Positions 18,027 to 28,700 of a stretch of 64,000 nt of DNA are shown piece by piece (position 1 is the first letter of the stretch; the number at the start of each line of letters is the position of its first letter). The position numbers and the translations under genes were made by a program. Origin of the DNA: Candidatus Promineofilum glycogenicum (GTDB lineage Bacteria; Chloroflexota; Anaerolineae; Promineifilales; Promineifilaceae); assembly GCA_016707605.1 (NCBI GenBank), contig JADJHJ010000001.1, positions 558,001-622,000 on the forward strand, read 5' to 3'. The notes under the pieces were generated by a model. The model made no database searches and had not been told where the DNA came from. It was given only the letters and a program-made list of their open reading frames with translations.

Positions 18027-18373
18027 TGACTGCCTCTCCTTCAAGGTCTTAGTTACGTGTCGGTGTACCGCGCCACGGCCGTCTGGTTGGCGTTCGGCCC
18101 GCTGTCGCCGGAGCGAGCATTGGGCGCGACAGCCTGGCGGGCGAGGCGGAGGACAGTGTGGAATTGTAAGACGATGCCCACGATTGTCAAGCCATTCGCT
18201 GCCCGGCTGATGCCGTGTGATACTATGTCTGATAAAACCCGCCTACGGACGGTTGGTTGCGCCGGCTCTCTAGCCCCATCGCGCAACCGATAGATAGTGG
18301 GCCGCGTAATGATAAATAACTGTGTGTTGGGCGGCCAGAGGTCGTCCAATGCCACACTCAACAGGAGAGTCAC
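18027..18373. other. Divergent intergenic region acpP / pspC-like gene
   Basis: This gap of about 330 bases holds the promoters of two divergent genes. It contains a hairpin with perfect 8-bp arms, GGTTGCGC (18255-18262) and GCGCAACC (18281-18288), and an AT-rich stretch TAATGATAAATAACTG near 18307-18322 that could hold the -10 box of the rightward gene. No gene is recognised. Confidence 0.5.
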
Positions 18374-18565
18374 ATGAACGAGAAACGACTGACACGCGTA
18401 GAAGAAGGACGGATGATCGCCGGTGTGTGCGCCGGGCTGGGGCGCTATCTGGGTATGGACCCGACCATCGTGCGGATTATCTTTGTGCTATTGGCCCTCT
18501 TTGCCATGGGCGGCGTACTGCTTTATTTGATCCTGTGGCTGGTCATGCCAATGGAGACGGCCTAG
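18374..18565 (+). CDS. PspC domain membrane protein
   Basis: This 63-residue protein is essentially one PspC domain: RVEEGRMIAGVCAGLGRYLG followed by DPTIVRIIFVLLALF and a second hydrophobic stretch LLYLILWLVMP. PspC-type proteins sit in the cytoplasmic membrane and take part in envelope-stress signalling. The start ATG 18374 follows CAGGAGAG by 5 nt. No other psp gene is present, so the specific role is open. Confidence 0.92.
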   Translation: MNEKRLTRVEEGRMIAGVCAGLGRYLGMDPTIVRIIFVLLALFAMGGVLLYLILWLVMPMETA

Positions 18566-18686
18566 CGCCGCGACTGTTATCGCCCGATGGCGGGCATTGC
18601 CGGATCGGTTCCTAGCGCCTATACTAGCGGTGTAGGGCGGCTGTGTGTCAATCGGCCGCCCTACGCTATGATCCTGGTCAGGCGCT

Positions 18687-21600
18687 ATGGAATCGCTCCT
18701 CGCATTCATACCCGAAGACAGACGGCTGGCCCTGGCCGCGGGCCGCGAACTGCCGGACCGCGCCAGCGGCTCCGTCCTCTTTGCCGACATCTCCGGTTTT
18801 ACGCCCCTGACGGCGGCGCTGGCCCAGGAGTTGGGCGTCCAACGCGGCGCTGAAGAAGTCCTCAACCAGATCAATCCCGTCTACGAGGCCATCATCGCCG
18901 AGCTGCACCGCTATGGCGGCAGCGTCATGGGCTTCGCCGGCGACTCGATCACCTGCTGGCTCGACGGGGACGACGGCCGGCGCGGCGTGGCCTGCGCCCT
19001 GGCCATGCAGGCCGCCATGCTCCCTTTCGCCACGGTCAGGACGCCCGCCGGCACCCCCATCCATCTGGCCATCAAGGTTGCCGTGACGGCCGGGCCGGCG
19101 CGGCGCTTCGTCGTCGGCGACCCGGATATCCAGTTGATCGACGTTCTGGCCGGGCGCACCCTTGACCACGTCGCCAGCGCCGAGAAGCTGGCCGACAAGG
19201 GTGAGGTCGTCGTTGGGCAGGAAGTGGCCGAGGCATTGGCCGGGGTGATCGACGTGGCCGAGTGGCGGCCGTCGACAACGGGGGAGTCGTTCGCCGTGGT
19301 GCGCGGGCTGGCCGCGCTGCCCGCGCCGACGCCCCACGCGCCGCTCCCCCCCGACACCCTGGCGGAAGAGCAGATCAAATCCTGGGCGCTCCAGCCGGTC
19401 TATCGCCGGATGCAGACGGCGGGCAAGTTCCTGGCCGAACTGCGGCCGACCGTGGCCCTGTTCCTCAAGTTCAGCGGCGTCGATTACGACAACGACGAAG
19501 ACGCCGGCCGCAAGCTCGATGCCTACGTCCGCTGGCTCCAGGCGACGGTACAGAAGCAGGAAGGCTTCCTGATCCAGTTGACCATCGGCGACAAGGGCAG
19601 CTACGCCTACGCCAGCTTCGGCGCGCCGCTGGCCCACGACGACGACAGCCTGCGGGCCGTGGCGGCGGCGCTGGAGCTGCGCCAACCGCCGCCGGAGCTG
19701 GAGTTCATCCGCGACGTGCAGATCGGCATCAGCCGCGGGCGCGTGTGGGCCGGCGAGTGTGGCGCGCGCGTCGGCGCGGGCAGCCCGCGCTTCACCTACG
19801 GCGTCATGGGCAACGAGGTCAACATGGCCGCCCGGCTGATGGGCAAGGCCGCGCCGGGCCAAATCCTCGTCCGCCGCCGCGTGGCCGAAGAGGCCAAGCA
19901 GGGGTTCCAATTTCGCCAATTGGGGCTGATCACCGTCAAGGGCGGCGCGGAGCCGATTCCTGTGGCCGAGGTCGTCGGCCGCCAGCAGGGCCAGGCGCTC
20001 CAGGGTACACAGTACGAGTTGCCGCTGGTCGGCCGCGCCGCGGAACTGGCCCAACTGGAGCGGCTGCTCGACAGCACCCTGGCCGGGCAGGGGCAGGTCA
20101 TCACCCTCCAGGGGCCAACCGGCATTGGCAAGAGCCATCTGGTGAGCGTCTTCCAGCAGTACGCCAGCGCCAGCGGCTTTCAGGTAGCCGCCGGCACCAG
20201 CCAGCGCATCTTCCAATCGACGACCTACTGGCCGTGGCAACAGGCCTTACGTCAATTGCTGGGGCTGGCCGCCGACGCCGGCAGCGAGGCAGTGACCGCC
20301 CAGGCCGCCACCGTCACCGCTACCCTCACTCAGATCAATCCCGACTGGGCCGTGCGCGTCCCGCTGCTACGCGACGTGCTGGGCCTGCCCCTGGAAGATA
20401 ATCCGACCACCGCCGCCTTTGACCCGCGCCAGCGGCAACAGACGTTGTTCACCTTCGTGTTGGAGATTGTCCACTCCTGGGCGCGGTCGCAGCCGTTGCT
20501 GCTGGTCTTCGAGAATTCCCACTGGATGGATGAGACCTCGCGCGGTCTGCTGGAAGCGCTGGCCAAGAGCAGCCACGACGCGGCGATCATGATCGTAGCC
20601 GTCGTTCGCCCGGCGGCGGAGACGGATACCCAGGCCGAGCCGCTGGTCAATCTGCGCGCCCTGCGCCACCACACCCTGCTGCCCCTGGGCGAACTCAACA
20701 GCGATGGCGTGGGGCAACTGGTGGGCGGTCTGCTGGGCGGAACGCCATCGTTGTTGGCCCGTCTGCTCATCGAGGCCAAGGCTCAGGGCAACCCGTTCTT
20801 TACGCGCGAGCTGGTCGAGGCGCTGCGTGAGTCCGGCCAGTTGCGTCACGACGAGGGGGAGTGGGTTCTCGCCCCCGGCATGATCGATGCTCTGCGCACG
20901 GCCAATGCGCTGGTGTCGGAACAGGGTACGTGGGTGTTGGCCCAAGCGGCCGACCTGTCGACAATCAGCCTGGGCATTCCCGACTCCATCCACGGCGTCA
21001 TCCTGGCCCGCCTGGACCGACTCCCCGACAGCCACAAGCCAACGATCAAAGTCGCCAGCGTCATCGGCTATAGCTTCGAGTTGGGCTTGCTGGCCCAGGT
21101 TCACCCGGCCCATCTGGTCCGGGCCGCCCTCGTCAACCAGGCCCACACCCTGACCGAGCGCGATTTCATTGTGCCCGACTACGCCCTGAGCGAGTGGGCG
21201 CCGGAGGCTGACGACGCCGACAACAGCCGCTATACGTTCCGGCAGCAGGCGACGCAGGAAGTTTCTTACGAAACGCTGCTGTTCACCCAGCGGCGCGAAC
21301 TCCACCGCAATCTGGCCGAACTGCTGGAGGAGCAAACACCGGAGGCCACCGACCAGATCGCCTACCACGCCTTTCTGGGCGAAGATTGGGCGCGCTCCCT
21401 GCGCTTTCACTTGTTGTCCGGCATCGATGACAAGAAGCTGTTCGCCAACATGCAGAGCATGGACCACTTCCGCAAGGCGTTGGCCAGCGCCGACCATTTG
21501 CCGCCGGGCGAAACGCTGGCCCAGCGCCGCGAACTCCACGCCGAGTTGGGCGAACTCCTGCTGACAGTCGGCCAGCGCGACACGGCTTTTGAGCACCTGC

Positions 21601-22760
21601 GCGCCTCGCTGCAACTGGCGGAAGAGCTGGGCGACCAGGAGGCCCAGGCCCACGCCTGCCGCTGGTTGGCCCGGGCGCATGAGCTGGGTGGCGAGTACCA
21701 GCCGGCGCTGGAGTGGATCGACAGCGGCCTGTCCCTGCTGGGCGACCGGCTCACGCCATCGTCGCTGGAACTACACCTGATCGGCGGGTTGATCCATAGC
21801 CGCCGCGGGGAGTACAAGAAGGCCAGCCAACAGGCCATCGCCAGCCTGCTGGCGGCCGAGGAACTGGGCCAGCCGTCCATCGTCGCCCGCGCCCACAATC
21901 TGCTGGGTACCATCGACCGTCTGCGGGGCAATCTGGCTGAGGCCGCCGAACACTTTCAGGAGTCGCTGAGCCTCTACCAGCAGATCGGCAACCTCCAGGG
22001 ACAGGCGCTGGCCCAGAATTCGCTGGCCAACGCCTTGTTCGATCTGGGGCGCTGGAACGAGGCCGATAGCTACTACCGCCGCGCCGGGCAGATCTTCAGC
22101 CAGTTGGGCAACGTCTACAACCGGGTGCTGGTGGACAACAATCTCGGCGGCATCGCCCTGAACCAGGGGCGGCTCGACGACGCGCTGCTGTTTTACCGCC
22201 GGGCGCTGCGGTCACTGGAGCAGATCGGCGGCTCGCTCTACGTCGTCGGCGCGATCAACCTCAACCTGGGCGCTACGCACGTGCGCCGCGGCGAGACGAC
22301 CGTCGCCTTCGAGCACCTGGAGCGGGCGCGCGAGTTGTTCAGCCGCGCCAAGGCGGGCGACCTGTTGCCGGAGATGCACCGCCGGCTGGCCGAAGCGCAC
22401 CTGTTGCAGGGCGCGACGGCCGACGCCCGCCGCGAGGCCGAAACGTCGCTGGCCACGGCCGAAGAGCTGTCGATGATGGTCGAACAAGGGCTATCGCGGC
22501 GTTTGCTGGGCGTCATTGCCGCCGAAGAGGCGCGGGTGGACGAGGCCGAGCGCCACCTACAGGAAGCGATTCAGATTTTGACCGACATCGGCGACGATTA
22601 CGGCCTGGCCTGCGCCCAGTTGTCGCTGGCCGAGTTGTGCAGCCATCGCCGCGACTCGGAACGCCGCGCCCAACTGCTGGCCGAATGTATTCCCGTCTTT
22701 GAGCGCCTGGGCGCGGCCCTGGAGTTGGGGCGCGCCCAGACGCTACAACTGATCGCCTAA
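18687..22760 (+). CDS. Soluble-adenylyl-cyclase-like protein: tandem cyclase domains, AAA/NTPase, TPR
   Basis: The 1357-residue protein begins with a class III nucleotide cyclase domain (FADISGF with metal Asp34; GFAGDSITCW with Asp86; about residues 25-190). A second, divergent cyclase domain follows (about 240-430: LFLKFSGVD lacks the first Asp; IGDKGSYAYASFGAP; GVMGNEVNMAARLMG). Next comes an STAND-type NTPase (LVGRAAELAQLERLL; Walker A GPTGIGKS at 476-483; LLLVFENSHWMDE as Walker B) and TPR repeats from about residue 880 to the end. This order matches mammalian soluble adenylyl cyclase and many bacterial homologues, in which one domain supplies the metal-binding Asp pair and the other the remaining site. 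It likely makes cAMP (or acts as a pseudocyclase) in response to a ligand. The end overlaps the convergent gene by 4 nt. Confidence 0.9.
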   Translation: MESLLAFIPEDRRLALAAGRELPDRASGSVLFADISGFTPLTAALAQELGVQRGAEEVLNQINPVYEAIIAELHRYGGSVMGFAGDSITCWLDGDDGRRGVACALAMQAAMLPFATVRTPAGTPIHLAIKVAVTAGPARRFVVGDPDIQLIDVLAGRTLDHVASAEKLADKGEVVVGQEVAEALAGVIDVAEWRPSTTGESFAVVRGLAALPAPTPHAPLPPDTLAEEQIKSWALQPVYRRMQTAGKFLAELRPTVALFLKFSGVDYDNDEDAGRKLDAYVRWLQATVQKQEGFLIQLTIGDKGSYAYASFGAPLAHDDDSLRAVAAALELRQPPPELEFIRDVQIGISRGRVWAGECGARVGAGSPRFTYGVMGNEVNMAARLMGKAAPGQILVRRRVAEEAKQGFQFRQLGLITVKGGAEPIPVAEVVGRQQGQALQGTQYELPLVGRAAELAQLERLLDSTLAGQGQVITLQGPTGIGKSHLVSVFQQYASASGFQVAAGTSQRIFQSTTYWPWQQALRQLLGLAADAGSEAVTAQAATVTATLTQINPDWAVRVPLLRDVLGLPLEDNPTTAAFDPRQRQQTLFTFVLEIVHSWARSQPLLLVFENSHWMDETSRGLLEALAKSSHDAAIMIVAVVRPAAETDTQAEPLVNLRALRHHTLLPLGELNSDGVGQLVGGLLGGTPSLLARLLIEAKAQGNPFFTRELVEALRESGQLRHDEGEWVLAPGMIDALRTANALVSEQGTWVLAQAADLSTISLGIPDSIHGVILARLDRLPDSHKPTIKVASVIGYSFELGLLAQVHPAHLVRAALVNQAHTLTERDFIVPDYALSEWAPEADDADNSRYTFRQQATQEVSYETLLFTQRRELHRNLAELLEEQTPEATDQIAYHAFLGEDWARSLRFHLLSGIDDKKLFANMQSMDHFRKALASADHLPPGETLAQRRELHAELGELLLTVGQRDTAFEHLRASLQLAEELGDQEAQAHACRWLARAHELGGEYQPALEWIDSGLSLLGDRLTPSSLELHLIGGLIHSRRGEYKKASQQAIASLLAAEELGQPSIVARAHNLLGTIDRLRGNLAEAAEHFQESLSLYQQIGNLQGQALAQNSLANALFDLGRWNEADSYYRRAGQIFSQLGNVYNRVLVDNNLGGIALNQGRLDDALLFYRRALRSLEQIGGSLYVVGAINLNLGATHVRRGETTVAFEHLERARELFSRAKAGDLLPEMHRRLAEAHLLQGATADARREAETSLATAEELSMMVEQGLSRRLLGVIAAEEARVDEAERHLQEAIQILTDIGDDYGLACAQLSLAELCSHRRDSERRAQLLAECIPVFERLGAALELGRAQTLQLIA

Positions 22761-25700
22761 CGCTGGATGTATAGGCCGTCAATGCCCTTGGCGATGCCCG
22801 CGGCGATCGCGCTCCAGTAGGTGCGATAGGCGCAGGTCGTCGTCGTCCCCAGCGTGCCGGGGTCGCAGACGAAGATCGTTCCCCCGTCGCCGCTGACCCC
22901 GCCCCCGACGTTGAAGGCGTCGAGCACCGACAGGTAGAGATCGCCGTTGCTACTATCCACCCACAGGCCGTCGACGTCCTCACGGGTCAGGCCCACGTCC
23001 GAACCGTCGAAGTGAACCGCCCACGCGCCCGCCGTTGACGCGCCGCTGGTGCTGAAGACGAACCGCAGCAGGTCTTCATCGGCCGCCCGCACCGCCTGAC
23101 CCGTCGGGCCGGTCACGGTGGCGTTGCCCGTGGTGCTGACCAGCAGGTGGCCGCTGCCGTTGATGCTCAGCGCATCAATGTTCTCGGCCGCCGTCGAGAG
23201 GCCGACGTCGGAGCCGTCGAAGTACCACTGGAACGAGCCGGCGGTGTTGGGGCCGGTGCTGGTCGGCGTGAAGCGCACAATGTCCTGCGCCGCCACTGCG
23301 CCCAGGCCGGGCACGTTGGTCGGCCCGCCGGGGCTGAGCAGCAGTGCACCGCCCGGCAACAGCGTGAAGGCATTCAGCTTCTTGATGCCCACGTCGGAGC
23401 CGTCGAAGTACATCGACCAGGTGTTGTTGGCAAACTTCAGGATGTCGCCGTTGTCGTAGGCGATACCGCCGACGTTGCCCTTGGTGCTGGGACCGATATA
23501 GATGACGTCGGCGGTCGGCTGGCCGTCCGGCTCGTTGGTGAAGGTGCAGGTGATGGACTCATCCACGTCGAGGTCGATGAGCACCTGCCCCTCGCCGACG
23601 ATGGTCGTGCCGCCGTCCGGGTCGTTGCAGACCACGCTTTGGACGCTCCAGCCGGCCTCGGCCGTCTCGCGCACCAGATAGGCGCCCGTCTCCACCCCGG
23701 CGAAGAGGCGCGAGGCGTTGCCGGGCACGGTCAGGGTGAACGCGCCCAGGTCGCCGGTGAAGTCGAACGCGCCGTTGCCGGTCGTCGTCTGCTTGACGAT
23801 GGTGATGCCCCCCGCCGGCGGCTGGAAGGGCAGCGGTTGGCCCAGGTCGATGCTGTCGATGGCGAATGCGCCGAAGCGGTAGTTCGCGCCATCCCAGTAC
23901 TCGGTGAAGGAGCAGGCGGTGATCGGCCCGCTCGTCTGGGGCGTGCAGACGGCGATGTCGTTCTCGTCAATCGTCAGCCCGCCCAACGTCCGCGGCACGC
24001 GCGGCGTCAGATAGATGTCGCCGTTGACCGGGTCGATCCAGTGCGCCCAGAGCTTTTCTGTGCCCAGGCCGATGGCGCTGCCGTCCAGGTAGTGCTCGAA
24101 GTAGCCGCTGGTTCCGGCGCCATAGGAGTTGGCCATGAACATCAGCAAGTCCGCGCCGTCGGCGGTCAACGTCTGGCCGCCCGCGCCGGGCACACTGGCG
24201 TTGCCCGTCGTGCCCAGCACCAGCCGCCCGCCGGGCGTGAAGCCGATGCTGCTGATCGCTTCCACTTCGTTGCTCAGGCCGACGTCGGAGCCGTCGAAGA
24301 ACCAACTGAAGCTGCCGGCCGTATCCGGCCCGACGGCCGTGGGCGTGAAGCGGACGATGTCGTGTGGCTCAATCCAGCCCATGCCCGTGATGTGGTTGGT
24401 GCGGGTGCGGGGCGACAGCAGAATGCTACCGCCGTCGAGCAGGGCGAAGGCGTTCAGGTTGCTGCTGAAGCCGACGTCATCGGCGTCGAAGTATAGCACC
24501 CACTCATCCTGCTCCGGCAGATAGGCCAGGATGTCGTTGGGCTGGAACTGGATGCCGTCGATCGTGCCGCCGGTGCGGGCGGCAACGTAGATGAGGCGGT
24601 CATCCGGCTCCGTGCCGCCGTTGACTTCGACGCTAAAGGTGTTGCCGTGGTCCATCGTCAGGGCCACGTTGCCGGCGTTGTCGACCGCCTGCACGAAGTA
24701 CTCGTACTGGCCGTTTTGCGGCACGATAACCGACTTGCCGGCGATCTCCGACACGGGGTTGTAATCCAGATCGAGCTTCGACCAGGTATTGCTGTTCACG
24801 TGGCGATAGAGGACGACGACGCGCAAGATGCCCGTGGCCGGGGCGAAGGGGGCGGCGGCCGTGTCGCGCACCAGGGCGCTAAACGTCACCACCTTGCCCG
24901 TCGGGTTGACGGCGTCCACGTCCCAAACGCCCGGCGACTGATAGTCCGGCTCCGTGCCCGGCCCTTCGTAGACCAGCAGTTGCAGCGCGCTATACAGCCG
25001 CATCGTGCCGACCGTCTTGGGGCTGTCGCTGGTGGAGGTGGCGTGGAACTGCCCCGGCACGACGACGATGTCCTGCGAGAAGCGCCCCTCGTCCACGTCC
25101 CAGAAGCGGCTGATCGTCGCCGGGACGTAGGTGTACCACTGCGGCACGTCGAAGCGCAGTTCGTTGGCCGGCAGGCTGTCGCTGTCTTCGGGCACGATGC
25201 CGATGATGACCGGGTCGAAGTTGGGCGTGTCGTTGAACGTGCCGCCCAGCATCAGCACGCCGCGCGTCACCTCGTTGCTGTCGTCGCGGCTGACGGTAGC
25301 CAGCGGCAGCACCGGCCGCTCGCCCGACTCCAGCGTCGTGCCGCCCTCGACGCGGAAGTAGCTGCCGCGGGCGACGTTCACCTGGTCGTAGTCCAGGCTC
25401 AGGTTCAGCGGCGTCTGCGTCAGGCCGGGGATGGGCGCGGCCGGCGTCTCGCCTTCCGGCGCGGCGGCGGTGGTTTCGACGCCGTTCGTGACAATGCCCG
25501 GCGTGCCGCCGTCCGGCTCGTCCGTCACCTGGTTGGGCAGCTCCACCCGCTGCATCGGCAGGCCGTAGAGCGTCATTTCGCCCAGCAGCTTCTCGTCGTA
25601 GGCGCTGAGCGTGCCGCCGGCCTTCTCATTGAAGTACTGCTGCTTGGCTTCCAGCAGCGCCCCGCCGACGCTGGGGTTGGCCGCCGGCGAGCCGGTCGGG

Positions 25701-28700
25701 TTATAGCCCAACTGGTTGACGAAGTTGAGCATCAGCCGCTCGGAGTAGGCCAGCAGGTCCAGATCGCCGTAGCCGAAGCCGGTGTTGCCGATGAAGCTGG
25801 CCCCCTCGCCGGCGAACATCTGCGCCCAGTCGGCGCCCATGAACGGCGTGCCGGGGTCATACCAGCGGTCGCCCACGTTCAGGCCCGACTGGCAGCCGAC
25901 GGAGAAGACCAGCGTGCCGGCGAAGTTGTTGGCCGGGTTGTCGTTGACCTCGTCGGCGTAGACCAGGTTGTTGGGTTCGGTCGGGCTGCCGTTGGGATAG
26001 AACAGCCGGTGGTCGAAGTGGGAGTTGAGCGACATCAGGTCGTAGCGCGTGCCGTCGAAGACGGCATCACGGAAGGCCGGGCCGCGCCATTCGTTGTTGA
26101 TCAGCGTCGTCTGGTCGAGCACGCCGCGGGCGCGCAACTCGTCCGAGACGGCGTTGGCCTGATCGATCAGGAAGTCGTAGCCGGTGATGAGGGCGCTCTG
26201 TGGCTCGATGGTCTGGTTGCCGTTCTGATAGACGGCGATCAGGTTGGCGATGTCGGCCGGTGACTCCACCAGGCGGCCGATGGCAAACTGCGGCAGGTAC
26301 AACTCGCGGCCGAAGCCGTTGAACGGCAGCACGGCCGAGTAGTAGTCGTCGGTCAGGAAGTAGCGGTGCTCATAGGCGGCGTTGATGGCCGGGTCGTTGG
26401 CCTGCGTGTAGCGGCGCTGGTTGGCCACCAGGGTATTGTCCACGATGCGGCGATAGGGGATGACCTCGTCGCCGCCGGCCAGGACGATGTACTTCAGGTT
26501 GGGGTAGGCCGGGATGATGTCGTACAGGAAGTGCTTGATCGTTTGGGCGACGCGGTTGGCCGTCTGCGGGTTCAGCAGTTCGGCCGTCGTCTCCTCGTCC
26601 CACGTAGCGTAGGCCTGACGGAAGGCAAACTCGCCCTCAGCATCGAGCACCGTGTCCAGGTTGTAGACGACGCCGTTGACCGTCGGATCATCGGCCAGCG
26701 TATTCAGGCTGTTGCGAACCGTCGTCGCCCCGTCCTCGCCATAGAGGTTTGTCAGCCGCGCCTCGTTGGTCAGGATGATCGTCTCCACGCTGGTGTCGGT
26801 TGGCGGCGTGTCGTAGTCGCGCTCCGGCTCGAACGGGTTGATCGGCAGCGGGTCGGGCGTGGTGACGGTGATGTCCAGCGTGAACGGCTGGCCGACGGCC
26901 GCGTCCTCCTCCGGCAGCACGCCCAGGAAGTACGGCCCCGTCAGTTCATGCACCTGATACGCGACTCGCTCGTTGCCGGGCACGTTGGCCGGGCCGTCCT
27001 TGATCGAGATCCGCACCAGCGTGCCGTCGACGTTGTTGCGGGCGATGTCGCCCAGTTGGGCGATGTCGCCCAGTTGGGCGATGTCGCCCAGTTGGGCGAT
27101 GTCGTCCAGTTGGGCGATGTCGTCCAGTTGGGCCAGGTCGAGCAGATCGCCCAGGTTGGTCAGCAGGGCGATGTCGCCCAGTTGAGCGATGTCATCCAGT
27201 TGGGCGATGTCGCCCAGTTGAGCGATGTCATCCAGTTGGGCGATGTCGCCCAGTTGGGCGATGTCGTCCAGTTGGGCGATGTCGCCCAGTTGAGCCAGGT
27301 CGCGGATGGTGCCGTCCTCTTCGTTGATGCCCGGCGCGAAGAGGTACAGGTCATAGTCGTAGTCGCTGGTCAGGGTGACGACGATGTTGGAGCCGGCGGT
27401 GTTGACGTAGAAGCGGTACCAGTTGGGGTCGATGGCGCTGACGGCCGTGTCCGTTGTCGGCGGCCCGATCGGAATCGTCACCGCCTCGTTGCGGAAGTTG
27501 TTCTCCAGCACGATGCGCACCGTGGCCGGCGCGGAGCAGTCTTCGCCGTCGCAGGCGCGGTAGGTGAAGGTATCGGCCACCATCTCCGTGCCGTCGTGGG
27601 TATAGGAGAAGGTGCCGTTGGGGTTCAGGGTGAAGGCGCTGTCGTGGGCCGGCGGCGTGACCAGTTGCGCCGTCAGCGAGTCAGTGATGTCGGGATCAAC
27701 GTCGTTGGCCAGCACGCTGTCGAAGCCGTTGGTCAGCGTCGTCACTGTGCCTTCGAAGGGCACGACGGCCGAGTCGCCCACGGCCACCGGCGGCTGATCG
27801 TAGAAAGTGGCCGTGAAGATCTCCTCGTCCGAAAACTCGCCGTCGTTGACGGTGACCGTGATCGTCGCCGTGCCGACCACCTCCAACTGCGGCGTGATCG
27901 TCATGATGTAGTCATCGCCGTTGGGAGCGAAAGCGATATTCTCCGGCGGATCAATGAGCGCGTGGTTGCTGGATTCGACGGTGATAGAGAGCGACGGAGT
28001 TGGCGTCTCAGCGTCGTCGATGATCAGGTCGATGCCGGGCAGGGGGGTGTTCTTCGGCCCATACTGGTCGGGGATGGGCGCGATGGTCGGCGGAGTGTTG
28101 CTCTCGCCGGTCACGGTGACGGTGAACTGCGCCGTCACCAGCGGCAGGCCGACCTGGCCGTACTGCTGGCTATAGTCAAGCGACAGGGTGATGACGGCGT
28201 TGCCGGCCGCGGCGGGCGTGAAGGAGATGGTGCGGTTGGCGCACGTGCCGCCCAGGCTGATGGCCGCATTGGGGATGACCGTCTGGTTGTCCGACGTGGC
28301 CGACAGCAACAGCGGCCCCTGGCACTCGTCGTCGTCTACGTCGTTGATCGTGACCGGGTACGGCCCGGCGAGCGCGCCGACAGGCACTTCCACGTCGCCC
28401 GGCGCGGTCAACGTTGGCGGGTAGTTGACGGTGATGGTCAGCGTACTATCGACGTAGGCCCCGCCTTCGTCCGTGACGCGGATGGTGACGTCGGTGCTGG
28501 CCGGGCCGGGGGACGGGGTGATGACGTTGGCAACCAGTGTACTCGGCTCCGATTCGTTGATGACTACACCGACGGCCGCCGGATCGGTCTGGCTGACGAT
28601 CTCGTAGATGAGATTTTCGTCCGCGCTCTCGGCGTCGGCAAAGAACGCCGCCAGATCAACGGCCGTCGTGCCATAGTCATAGGTGAGGATGAAGGTGTTG

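Noticed and set aside
27044..27295. CRISPR array
   Set aside because: The 18-bp repeats are contiguous without spacers, in frame within a coding sequence, and no cas genes are nearby.
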